A stretch of DNA of 48,795 nt, taken from positions 1-48,795 of the forward strand of contig JABJEK010000092.1 of assembly GCA_018702955.1 (NCBI GenBank), written 5' to 3'. The notes beneath the pieces are model-generated. The model did not search any database and was not told the origin of the DNA. It saw only the letters and a list, made by a program, of their open reading frames with translations. Position 1 is the stretch's first letter; every line of letters starts with the position of its first letter. Shown one piece after another: positions 1 through 9,376 of the stretch. The stretch comes from Rhodospirillaceae bacterium (GTDB lineage Bacteria; Pseudomonadota; Alphaproteobacteria; UBA6615). Made by a program: the position numbers and the translations under genes.

Positions 1-444
1 CGCATCCTCGCTGCAGATCGTCAGATCGCACATCAGGCACAATTCAGTATGGAATCCGGGTCCGTTGAGCGCGCCGATCGTGGGAATCTCCAGATCGTTC
101 AGGAGGGAGTACAGATTGACCCGTCCATCCTTGAACGCATACTCGTACGCCCAGTAGTTCAGGTCTTCCTTCTCGATTTCGAACCCGTTCGGGTCGGGCT
201 CCATCATGAAATCGTCGCCGGTTCCGGTGAAGATCATGACCTCGTTCTCGGGGTCGGCGCCGACGGTCTTGAAGACTTGCGCGACGGAACGATGGTTCTC
301 GACGCTCAACTGAATGGGGCCGTCCTCGATGTGGGACTGGACGAGAATGACGCCGTCGTCGCGTCGTTCCATCTTGTAGTTGTCCTTGAAGACTTCTTTG
401 TAGTCTTCGAATTTCGGGTCCGGTATGAATTTGACCAACGACAT
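1..444 (-). CDS. Crotonase-fold enzyme (enoyl-CoA hydratase/isomerase family, 6-oxocamphor-hydrolase-like), 3' partial
   Basis: The reading frame is open from an ATG at 444 to the window edge and gives 148 residues of an enzyme that is probably 250-290 long. A strong Shine-Dalgarno site (GAGGAG) lies 8 bases before the ATG. The visible part has the crotonase N-terminal pattern: a beta-strand run ending in VMIFTGTGDDF near residue 65, then an oxyanion-loop region and the segment ALNGPGFHTELCLMCDL near residue 125. From memory the layout resembles 6-oxocamphor hydrolase (a beta-diketone C-C hydrolase) more than fatty-acid enoyl-CoA hydratases, because the usual CAGxDL loop is replaced by MEPDPNGFE. 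The gene lies 26 bases downstream of the fused E1 gene on the same strand, so the two are probably one operon. The substrate cannot be read from the sequence, and the catalytic C-terminal half is outside the window. Confidence 0.85.
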   Translation of the reverse strand, partial: MSLVKFIPDPKFEDYKEVFKDNYKMERRDDGVILVQSHIEDGPIQLSVENHRSVAQVFKTVGADPENEVMIFTGTGDDFMMEPDPNGFEIEKEDLNYWAYEYAFKDGRVNLYSLLNDLEIPTIGALNGPGFHTELCLMCDLTICSEDA

Positions 445-470
445 AGCTATTTCTCCTCCTCAGTTTGAAA

Positions 471-2510
471 TCAATACAATGCGTGTACCGCGGCAACGAT
501 GCGTTCCACCGACGGGATTACCGCCAGCTCAAGCCGATCGTTGAACGGCATCGGCACGTCCGGCGCACCAACCCTGGTGACGGGTGCGTCGAGCCAGTCG
601 AACGCTTTTTCCATGACCATCGCCGAGACCTCGGAACCAAACCCACCCTTGGTCCAGGCCTCGTGAACGATAACCAGGCGATTGGTCTTGCGAACCGATT
701 CGAGGATTGTTTCCTCGTCGAGCGGTCGCAACGTACGCGGATCGATTACCTCGACGCTGATGCCCTCATTCTCGAGCTGCTGGGCCGCCGATAGGGCACG
801 GGCCACCATCGCCTGTGTCGCGATGATGGTGACATCGGTGCCTTCGCGCTTGATATCGGCCTTGCCGAGCGGAATGGCGTAGGGCTCTTCCGGTACGGGT
901 TCTGCGTCGCCGAAATAGAGGAGCTTGTGTTCGAGGAAGACCACCGGGTTGTCGTCGCGGATCGCGGCCGTGAGCAGCCCCTTGGCGTCGTAAGGTGTAG
1001 ATGGTGCGACGACGACCAGACCCGGCACATGCGTGAACCAGGCCTCGAGGCTCTGGCTATGTTGTGCGGCAAGTCGAATGCCGCCGCCCTGCGGTCCGCG
1101 CACCACCAGCGGCACGGTCAGGTCGCCGCCCATCATGTAGCGTAATTTTGCCGCCTGGTTGACCAGCATATCCATCATCAGGGTGACGAAGTCGAAGATC
1201 TGAACTTCGACGATGGGACGCAAGCCGGCGACTGCCGAACCGACACCGGCGCCGCAGAAGGCGGGCTCGGAGATCGGCGTGTCGCGCACCCGGTCCGCGC
1301 CGTATTTGTCATATAACCCTTTCGTGGTGCCGAAGATGCCACCGGTCGCGCCGATATCCTCGCCCATGACGAAAACCGACTCATCACGCGCCATCTCCTG
1401 GTGCATGGCCTCGTTCAGTGCCTCGGTATAGGTCAGGGGGCGATCACCGTGTGATGTGGGCTCATCATATGATGCGTGCGGTGAATAGACCGAGGCGTAC
1501 ATGGTGGCTTCGTCCGGTTCTGGGCTTGCGGCGCCGAACTCGATGGAATCTTCCACTTCCTGCACGGCTTGCGTGCGGATCGCGTTGAGACCCTTCTTTG
1601 TCGTCACCTTCTGCGCCAGCAAGTCCTTCTCGAGGCGCTTCAGGGGATCACGGGCGAGCCAGTATTCCTTGACCTCGTCAGCCCGCGGGTCGCGAATGCC
1701 GCCACGTACCGAATGCTGCCCCCAGCGCCAGGTCAGTGCCTCGATCAACGAGGGTCCCTCGCCGGCGCGCGCCCGATCAACGGCATCCTGCACGACGTGG
1801 AAGACTTCGGCCGCGTCGTTCCCGTCGACGGTCGTCCCGGGAACACCATAGGCCACTGCGCGGTCGGATATGCGCGCCACCGATGTCGTGCTCTCCATCG
1901 CCGTGCTCAGCGCGTACTGGTTGTTCTCGCAAATAAAGATGAGCGGCAATTTCCAGACGGCGGCGAGGTTCATGGCCTCGTGGAACAGGCCTTGATTGGC
2001 CCCGCCGTCACCGAAAAAGGAGACGGCGACCTGGTCGGTACCCCTGATCTTTGCCGCCAGGGATGCGCCCAGGCCGAGCGGCATCGCGGCGCCGACAATG
2101 CCGTTGGCACCCAGGATATTGAGGTCGAGATTGGCGATGTGCATGGAGCCGCCGAGGCCCTGACAATAGCCATCCACCCGTCCCATCAACTCGGCCATCA
2201 TCCGGTCAATGCTGGCGCCCTTGGCGATACAGTGGCCGTGACCGCGGTGGTGCGTGGCGATAAAATCGTCGGCACGCAGGGTGGCGCAGGTCGCCACGGC
2301 GATCGCTTCCTGACCGACGCTGGAATGCGCGGTGCCCTTGATGAGATTGTCTTCGAAGGCCTTTTCGACGCGCTGTTCGAAAGTACGAATACGCTGTGCG
2401 GTGCGGTAGAAACCCTCGAGAACATCGCCGTCAAGACGCAGATTATCACCGCTCTGTGCGGATTTGCGCGGCGACGACTTTCGGCTGCTTTTCTTTTGTG
2501 CCAATGCCAT
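471..2510 (-). CDS. Fused 2-oxoacid dehydrogenase E1 component (alpha and beta subunits in one chain)
   Basis: This 679-residue protein joins both halves of a thiamine-diphosphate-dependent E1 of the pyruvate/acetoin/branched-chain type. Residues about 30-325 are the alpha half, with the ThDP/Mg motif GDGGANQG near 168-174 and ENNQYA near 195-200. Residues about 355-679 are the beta half, beginning RPLTYTEALNEAMHQEM and including VMGEDIGATGG and the conserved QAAKLRYMMGG. The Lys/Ser-rich first 20 residues look like an unstructured extension. E1 decarboxylates a 2-oxoacid and passes the acyl group to a lipoylated E2, but no dedicated E2 is visible beside it. The E2 could lie beyond the left edge, after the crotonase gene, or be supplied elsewhere. 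The substrate is uncertain: the alpha half reads most like acetoin dehydrogenase AcoA. The ATG at 2510 is preceded closely by CGGAG, which is a rather short spacing. Confidence 0.9.
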   Translation of the reverse strand: MALAQKKSSRKSSPRKSAQSGDNLRLDGDVLEGFYRTAQRIRTFEQRVEKAFEDNLIKGTAHSSVGQEAIAVATCATLRADDFIATHHRGHGHCIAKGASIDRMMAELMGRVDGYCQGLGGSMHIANLDLNILGANGIVGAAMPLGLGASLAAKIRGTDQVAVSFFGDGGANQGLFHEAMNLAAVWKLPLIFICENNQYALSTAMESTTSVARISDRAVAYGVPGTTVDGNDAAEVFHVVQDAVDRARAGEGPSLIEALTWRWGQHSVRGGIRDPRADEVKEYWLARDPLKRLEKDLLAQKVTTKKGLNAIRTQAVQEVEDSIEFGAASPEPDEATMYASVYSPHASYDEPTSHGDRPLTYTEALNEAMHQEMARDESVFVMGEDIGATGGIFGTTKGLYDKYGADRVRDTPISEPAFCGAGVGSAVAGLRPIVEVQIFDFVTLMMDMLVNQAAKLRYMMGGDLTVPLVVRGPQGGGIRLAAQHSQSLEAWFTHVPGLVVVAPSTPYDAKGLLTAAIRDDNPVVFLEHKLLYFGDAEPVPEEPYAIPLGKADIKREGTDVTIIATQAMVARALSAAQQLENEGISVEVIDPRTLRPLDEETILESVRKTNRLVIVHEAWTKGGFGSEVSAMVMEKAFDWLDAPVTRVGAPDVPMPFNDRLELAVIPSVERIVAAVHALY

Positions 2511-2627
2511 CTCCGATCATTGAGGGGATGATTTGCATCATCTCGCTGACAGTCTTCAGCAGTTTTTGGTGAAAAGCCAGACAGGTTTGATCGCCGGCAC
2601 AGATTTTTGCCAAGGCCGCGAGACCGG

Positions 2628-2693
2628 GTATTCATGTCCATGAAAAATGGCAGGGAGTGAGTATTCATGTCCGTGAAAAACGGCGGAGGGAGA
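2628..2693. repeat. Two tandem 33-nt imperfect direct repeats
   Basis: Units 2628-2660 and 2661-2693 both begin GTATTCATGTCC, continue with TGAAAAA and end in a GGGAG-rich run. They differ at about 6 to 8 of 33 positions. The second unit runs into the 3' terminus of the degenerate tRNA-Ser copy, so its last 13 bases correspond to the tRNA acceptor end. This is the pattern left when a tRNA 3' end is duplicated, for example at an attachment site, though slippage could also make it. Confidence 0.6.
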
Positions 2694-2770
2694 GGACTTC
2701 AAACTATCGGAATGCACGCACGCTCAACGGTTTTCGAGACCGTCCCGTTAAACCCCTCCCGCACCTAATC
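2681..2770 (-). pseudogene. Degenerate second copy of tRNA-Ser(CGA)
   Basis: The stretch aligns without gaps to the intact tRNA-Ser at 4920-5009, with about 71 of 90 positions identical by hand count, in the same orientation. The anticodon loop CTCGAAA is identical, and the anticodon stem is still fully paired through compensatory changes. The T stem has two mismatches and its loop has lost the invariant TTC (now TTT). The 5' acceptor strand no longer pairs with the 3' strand, and the terminal CCA is CCG. It should therefore not be a working tRNA. Confidence 0.8.
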
Positions 2771-2777
2771 CGATGTT

Positions 2778-3755
2778 TTAGTTCCGGAACAGGCTGCCGA
2801 AGCGAGCGTCGGATGAGAGGGTGGAAATCCGGTCGATTTCGTCGACCTCGTCGTCGGTCAGCTGCCATTCAACGGCGGCAACGTTGGCTTCGACCTGCTC
2901 CGGCCGGCTGGTCCCGGCGATGATGCTCGGGATCACGTCGCGGCTGGCCAGCCAGGCAAACGAAAGTTCAAGCAATGTGCGGCCACGCGCGTCGGCGAAG
3001 TCGCGTAAAGCCTCGACGATGTCCATGGTTTCGTCGTTGAAAAAGCGCGCTACAAGATGGTCCATCTTGTCGAGCCGCGTGCCGGCGGGGATCGCCCCGC
3101 CCTTGTGATATTTGCCGGTCAGCACGCCGGCGGCGAGGGGATAGAAGGGCAGGAAACCCATCTTCTTTTCCCGCAGCGCAGGCAGCAGTTCCTTCTCGAC
3201 CCCGCGATTGAGCAAATTGTACTCGTTCTGCGACGAGACAAAGGATGTAAGTCCCTGGGTTTCCGCACCCCAATCGGCGTCGACGACGCGCCACGCGGAG
3301 AGATTGCTGCATCCGACATGGCGAACTTTGCCCTGGGTGACGAGATCGTCGAGCGCGCGGAGGACTTCGTCCATCGCCGTTTCGGCATGCAGGGCGTGCA
3401 ACTGGTACAGATCGATCCAGTCGGTCTGCAGCCGGCGCAGGCTGCCCTCGACGGCGTCCATGATGTAATCGCGCGTGGCGGGCACGACACGGCGCGGCGA
3501 ATCTTCCAGGGACAGGCCGAACTTGGAAGCCAGCACGATGTCCTGGCGCTGGCTGCCCAGAATATCGCCGAGGGCACTCTCGGAGCCGCCGGACCCATAG
3601 GAATCGGCTGTATCGAACAGGGTCACGCCGAGATCGAGCGCCTTATGGACGATCGGGCGCGCATCTTCGGTCGTCATGCGGGCGCCGAAATTATTGCATC
3701 CGAGACCGATCAGCGAGACTTTCAGGCCAGAGTTGCCAACGTGTCGGTATTGCAT
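2778..3755 (-). CDS. Aldo/keto reductase
   Basis: This 325-residue TIM-barrel NADPH-dependent oxidoreductase matches the family's usual length. The catalytic tetrad is visible: Asp48 and Tyr53 in FDTADSYG, Lys78 in LASKFG, and His120 in LYQLHAL. The C-terminal IIAGTSRPEQVEANV is the usual NADP-phosphate-binding loop. It resembles the YghZ/Tas-like branch acting on aldehydes or sugars, but the substrate cannot be named. The ATG at 3755 has a strong GAGGAG site 5 bases upstream. A TATAGT box (complement at 3785-3790) lies about 30 bases upstream of the start without a good -35. Together with the HNH gene it lies between the intact and the decayed tRNA-Ser copies. Confidence 0.93.
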   Translation of the reverse strand: MQYRHVGNSGLKVSLIGLGCNNFGARMTTEDARPIVHKALDLGVTLFDTADSYGSGGSESALGDILGSQRQDIVLASKFGLSLEDSPRRVVPATRDYIMDAVEGSLRRLQTDWIDLYQLHALHAETAMDEVLRALDDLVTQGKVRHVGCSNLSAWRVVDADWGAETQGLTSFVSSQNEYNLLNRGVEKELLPALREKKMGFLPFYPLAAGVLTGKYHKGGAIPAGTRLDKMDHLVARFFNDETMDIVEALRDFADARGRTLLELSFAWLASRDVIPSIIAGTSRPEQVEANVAAVEWQLTDDEVDEIDRISTLSSDARFGSLFRN

Positions 3756-3916
3756 GGGGCCTCCTCACGGCTCGGGCGAATTTCACTATAGGCGCAGTCG
3801 AAGCTGGCGACGTGCGCGATTGCGCGCGGGTACGATCGGCGAGCCGTTCTATCCAGATCAACCGGAGAAGAGTCTGCATCTTTCGATCTGGTCGCCGCGC
3901 TGAGACCCCAGGACTA

Positions 3917-4816
3917 TTAGCTCTTAAAGCAGTGTTCTCGATGCCACTCAAGAAAGTGTGGGTGCGGTCGATCCGTTGAACGGACGGGTGGTGTTGCACG
4001 GCCATTTTTGTTGATGAAGGATTCCACGCTGGCAATGTCGTTTACTTGGCGGGATATCAGAATTTCGAGATCGTTCGACAAACTGATTAAGCCACGGTCA
4101 AACATCCAGTGCGCCGTGCCGGACAATGCAATTCCGTTGTGAACGATGTCTGGGCCATTGTTCTCGACGGGCTTGATGTGAGCGGCATTCACTTCGGCAC
4201 GTCCGCCGCCATTGATGAATTTAAGTCCTGTGAATGCGCATCGTTCCCCATACGCGCGGAGCACGACGCGGCGGAATGCCCGGTCGCGTAGTGGCCGACT
4301 CACGAGGTGCTCGACGCGCTGACGTTCAGTCTCAGGCATGAAGGGGGATTGTTGTTCTGCCAAGCCTTCTGTGGGTTTGTCTGTGTCCTGACGCGGTAAT
4401 ACCTGATCGGTTTGGTCGAGTCCTCTATCAAGGATACGCAAAAAGTCTGTGGGCGATATCGGTCGGACGGCGGCCTGGGCTCGGCCGGACAATTTTCCCT
4501 GTTCGTTAACGAGACCGCGTTCGACTGGTCCGTCGCCATCATTGAAAGGAACAGGATTGGGGAAGTCGAGATAACTTCCTTGTTCAATAAGAGCGAGAAA
4601 TCTCCCGGGTGCCGTCGGGTCTGGGATTATGCGATCAACGCGCGCGAGAGCGTGGTAGCCGCGGGTCTCTCTCACCTTCTTTGGTTCGAGGTACACAATC
4701 CAATCGCCGACGGCGGTATTGGCACGTTCGAGATACTGTTTTGGGAATTGATATTGTTCCGACGGACTGTCGTCATAAATCGAGTCCGGACGTACCATGA
4801 AAACGCAATGGCCCAT
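3917..4816 (-). CDS. HNH_2-family endonuclease with an N-terminal PUA/EVE-like region
   Basis: The 299-residue protein has a C-terminal HNH_2-type nuclease (about 175-285). It shows YGERCAFTGL with Cys193, NAAHIKP with His213, HNGIAL with Asn227 and GTAHWMFDRGL with His236. HNH_2 domains are common in putative restriction enzymes. The N-terminal 100 residues contain GDWIVYLEPKK and GYHALARVDRIIPD, which look like a PUA/EVE/ASCH-type modified-base reader; that is my reading of pattern, not a confirmed match. A Gln/Pro-rich linker (about 110-170) separates the two parts. The layout suggests a modification-dependent (type IV-like) nuclease, but no methylase or partner is adjacent. Base composition is visibly more AT-rich than the core genes around it, consistent with acquisition. 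An AGGA site precedes the ATG at 4816; a second ATG at 4798 is possible. Confidence 0.82.
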   Translation of the reverse strand: MGHCVFMVRPDSIYDDSPSEQYQFPKQYLERANTAVGDWIVYLEPKKVRETRGYHALARVDRIIPDPTAPGRFLALIEQGSYLDFPNPVPFNDGDGPVERGLVNEQGKLSGRAQAAVRPISPTDFLRILDRGLDQTDQVLPRQDTDKPTEGLAEQQSPFMPETERQRVEHLVSRPLRDRAFRRVVLRAYGERCAFTGLKFINGGGRAEVNAAHIKPVENNGPDIVHNGIALSGTAHWMFDRGLISLSNDLEILISRQVNDIASVESFINKNGRATPPVRSTDRPHPHFLEWHREHCFKS

Positions 4817-4919
4817 GTGGCTATCCTAGTCCATTTGGGCAATCCAACAGAACTATCAATATACCAAAACGAGGGCGCGTATCGCAGACCATTAGTCGCG
4901 CCTGGAATTTTAAGAAAAA

Positions 4920-5009
4920 TGGCGGAGGGAGAGAGATTCGAACTCTCGGAACGCTTGCACGCTCAACAGTTTTCGAGACTGCCCCGTTCAACCACTCCGG
5001 CACCCCTCC
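4920..5009 (-). tRNA. tRNA-Ser(CGA)
   Basis: This is a full 90-nt class II tRNA. The 7-bp acceptor stem (GGAGGGG with TCCCTCC, one G-U) is followed by discriminator G73 and a genomically encoded CCA. The D stem is CCG/CGG. The anticodon stem GCAGT/ACTGT holds the loop CTCGAAA, with anticodon CGA. A long variable arm is present, and the T stem GAGAG/CTCTC holds TTCGAAT. The long variable arm and G73 are serine identity features. It reads UCG codons. Confidence 0.97.
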
Positions 5010-5022
5010 GCCGATATTCGGG

Positions 5023-5036
5023 TATCGCATGCGATA
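5023..5036. promoter_or_regulatory. Perfect 14-bp palindrome upstream of tRNA-Ser
   Basis: TATCGCATGCGATA is its own reverse complement and lies 13 bases upstream of the mature 5' end of tRNA-Ser. It could be an operator or part of the tRNA leader. Confidence 0.45.
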
Positions 5037-5047
5037 TCCTGAACGGA

Positions 5048-5064
5048 CCCGTGTTATGCACGGG
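5048..5064. promoter_or_regulatory. Perfect 6-bp-stem inverted repeat in the tRNA-Ser leader region
   Basis: CCCGTG and CACGGG are separated by 5 bases. The element lies downstream of the predicted tRNA promoter on the minus strand and could be a leader hairpin or an operator. Confidence 0.35.
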
Positions 5065-5071
5065 CGCAGGG

Positions 5072-5101
5072 GTTCTACCGCACCCACCGACAAACCTGCA
5101 A
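5072..5101 (-). promoter_or_regulatory. Possible sigma70 promoter for tRNA-Ser
   Basis: Read on the minus strand: TTGCAG (5096-5101), an 18-base spacer, then TAGAAC (5072-5077). A transcript would begin some 55-60 bases before the tRNA. The match to consensus is moderate. Confidence 0.35.
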
Positions 5102-5149
5102 CCCGCAGTGGGTGGGCGATTATTAGGCCTTTTCGCACGTGAACGGCGG

Positions 5150-5177
5150 TTGACACGCGTGGCTGGCGGCGTATAGT
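5150..5177 (+). promoter_or_regulatory. Sigma70-type promoter for rplU-rpmA
   Basis: A perfect -35 hexamer TTGACA (5150-5155) is separated by 16 bases from TATAGT (5172-5177). This leaves a leader of about 115 bases before the rplU start at 5300, long enough for ribosomal-protein feedback, although I do not recognise a known leader fold. Confidence 0.75.
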
Positions 5178-5299
5178 CCGCCCGCAATTGACGGGCCGAC
5201 GGATTTATTCGCGGTCCGCCTTGTTTTTGCTGGAACATTTGGCACTCGTGAGACCGCGCTGGGCGTGGTGCGAATGCCGCGACACAACGGATTCGGAAT

Positions 5300-5848
5300 A
5301 TGTACGCAGTCATTCAAACCGGCGGGAAGCAGTATCGCGTCGCCAATGGCGATGTGATCACCGTCGAGAAGCTCGAAGGCGAAGCGGGAAGCACCTTGGC
5401 GATCTCGCCGGTGCTGATGCTCGACGACGGCAACGAAACCCAGGTCGGCACGCCGATCGTCGAGGGTGCGGCTGTCACTGCCGAGCTGGTCGAGCAGACC
5501 CGCGGCAAGAAGATCGTGGTGTTCAAGAAGAAACGCCGTCAGGGCTATCAGCGCACCCACGGGCATCGCCAGGATCTCACGGTCCTGCGCATCGTCGACG
5601 TGACGGGCAAGGCGAAGGCACCGGCGAAGAAGGCCGCGAAGGCTGCGCCGAAGACCGCCGCACCAAAGACGGATGACGCGCCGGCAGAGGCAGCACCCGC
5701 CGCTGAGGCGAAGCCCGCCGCGAAGAAACCCGCTGCGAAGAAGCCGGCCGCCAAGAAAGCCGCATCCAGCACAGCGAAGAAACCTGCGGCCAAGAAGCCG
5801 GCCGCGAAGAAACCTGCAGCCAAGAAACCGGCTGCGGACAAGGAGTAA
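5300..5848 (+). CDS. rplU: 50S ribosomal protein L21 with a Lys/Ala/Pro-rich C-terminal tail
   Basis: Residues 1 to about 103 are a complete L21: [14 protein letters not shown] at the start and [11 protein letters not shown] near the end of the fold. L21 binds 23S rRNA in the large subunit. Typical L21 is about 100-105 residues; this one is 182. The extra 80 residues begin with an Ala/Lys/Pro region that includes a short acidic patch (TDDAPAEAA), then carry repeated PAAKK units like the tails of histone H1-like proteins. The tail is in frame, and its repeats use varied synonymous codons, so it is not a recent slippage product. It is the first gene after a strong promoter, and rpmA follows 6 bases later. 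The ATG at 5300 is fixed by the conserved L21 start. Confidence 0.97.
   Translation: MYAVIQTGGKQYRVANGDVITVEKLEGEAGSTLAISPVLMLDDGNETQVGTPIVEGAAVTAELVEQTRGKKIVVFKKKRRQGYQRTHGHRQDLTVLRIVDVTGKAKAPAKKAAKAAPKTAAPKTDDAPAEAAPAAEAKPAAKKPAAKKPAAKKAASSTAKKPAAKKPAAKKPAAKKPAADKE
5706..5840 (+). repeat. 15-nt-period PAAKK repeat tract inside rplU
   Basis: About seven copies of a 5-codon unit (Pro-Ala-Ala-Lys-Lys) are broken once by Ala-Ser-Ser-Thr. Pro is written CCC, CCG or CCT, Ala GCC, GCG, GCT or GCA, and Lys AAG or AAA. This codon variety points to protein-level conservation of the repeat. Confidence 0.75.
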
Positions 5849-5854
5849 TCAGAG

Positions 5855-8395
<2,541 letters not shown>

Positions 8396-8405
8396 GTCGC
8401 TCGCC

Positions 8406-9311
8406 ATGGTTGCCGCGCGCGCCGAAAGCCCACTTACCTATACCGTCGTCCTGGTGGCCGCGCTGATTGCGGTCGCCCATGCCGCCATCTTCGTACGCAT
8501 GGCAGATGCCGATCCGCTGGTGACCGCGGCCTATCGGATGCTGATCGCGTCTGCGGTGTTGTTGCCGCTTGCGGCTGTGACGGCGCGCCAGGAAATACGG
8601 AGGCTGAACAAGCGCGAATGGAAGCTGATTGGCGGGGCGGCGGTGTTTCTCGCACTTCATTTCGCGACCTGGATCGCCTCCCTCGACTTCACGTCTATCG
8701 CAAACTCGGTGGTGCTGGTTACCCTGACACCGGTTTGGCTTGCGTTGTGGGCGGTTGTCGCCTTGCGTCAACCGCCGGGCCTCCGGACCTGGCTTGCGGT
8801 CGGGCTGGCGTTGGCAGGCAGCGTGGTCATGGGGTGGGGCAGCGCCCGCGTCGGGATGGAGAGCTTGTTAGGCGATGGCCTCGCACTTGTGGGGGGCATA
8901 CTCTTCGTCGGTTTTTTGCTGCTGGCCGAGGCCGCCCGACGGACCATCGGCATCGTTGCTTTCGTCACGCTGGTCTATACCGGCGCGGCGATCCTGCTCT
9001 GGGCGGTGGTGTTCGCGCTGGGCCTGCCGCTTGTCGGATTGTCGCTGGAGACCTATCTGGCGTTTATCGGGTTAGGCCTGGTCAGCCAGATCATTGGCCA
9101 CACCGGCTTCAACTGGGCGGTGCGCGCGATCTCGCCGATGGTGCTGGCCTTGTTGTTTCTCACCGAGCCGCTTTTGAGCACGGCGTTGGGCTGGTTTTAC
9201 TTCGGCGAGGGGTTTGCCCGTGAAACGGCAATCGGTGGCGTGCTGATCCTCGCCGCGATCTATTTGGGCGTGCGGGCCAGTGGGGGTCGTGTGATGGAGC
9301 AAACGGGATGA
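8406..9311 (+). CDS. DMT superfamily (EamA) transporter
   Basis: The 301 residues are mostly hydrophobic, with about ten predicted membrane helices in two repeated EamA halves. The repeats are marked by [20 protein letters not shown] near residue 36 in the first half and by [16 protein letters not shown] near 258 in the second. Members of this family export or exchange amino acids and other metabolites across the inner membrane, but the substrate is unknown here. Its position between proB and proA makes proline or glutamate-related export a guess, no more. Its stop (TGA at 9309-9311) overlaps the ATG of a 22-codon mini-ORF. Confidence 0.9.
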   Translation: MVAARAESPLTYTVVLVAALIAVAHAAIFVRMADADPLVTAAYRMLIASAVLLPLAAVTARQEIRRLNKREWKLIGGAAVFLALHFATWIASLDFTSIANSVVLVTLTPVWLALWAVVALRQPPGLRTWLAVGLALAGSVVMGWGSARVGMESLLGDGLALVGGILFVGFLLLAEAARRTIGIVAFVTLVYTGAAILLWAVVFALGLPLVGLSLETYLAFIGLGLVSQIIGHTGFNWAVRAISPMVLALLFLTEPLLSTALGWFYFGEGFARETAIGGVLILAAIYLGVRASGGRVMEQTG

Positions 9312-9376
9312 AATTTGCCGGCAAATTGACTATCGTCGCCGGCCAGGCCGCAGAAACGGTCGGAGAGCAGATATGA
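9308..9376 (+). CDS. 22-codon mini-ORF linking the transporter gene to proA
   Basis: The frame ATG(9308)...TGA(9374-9376) encodes 22 residues, [20 protein letters not shown] plus QI. It overlaps the preceding stop as ATGA and overlaps the proA start as ATGA, so all three frames are chained. A GGAG lies 8 bases before its ATG, and another GGAG within it serves proA. No known peptide is recognised. It may act only to couple translation to proA, or it may be a chance frame. Confidence 0.4.
   Translation: MKFAGKLTIVAGQAAETVGEQI
9312..9327. promoter_or_regulatory. Perfect 16-bp palindrome ahead of proA
   Basis: AATTTGCCGGCAAATT reads the same on both strands and begins just after the transporter stop. 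It could be a repressor operator or an RNA hairpin. It lies inside the mini-ORF. Confidence 0.45.

Noticed and set aside
1569..2531. A 320-codon plus-strand frame across the fused E1 gene
   Set aside because: It is a shadow of the E1 gene; no start signal and no family resemblance.
2681..2770. The second tRNA-Ser copy as a functional gene
   Set aside because: Broken acceptor and T stems, a lost TTC in the T loop and no CCA.
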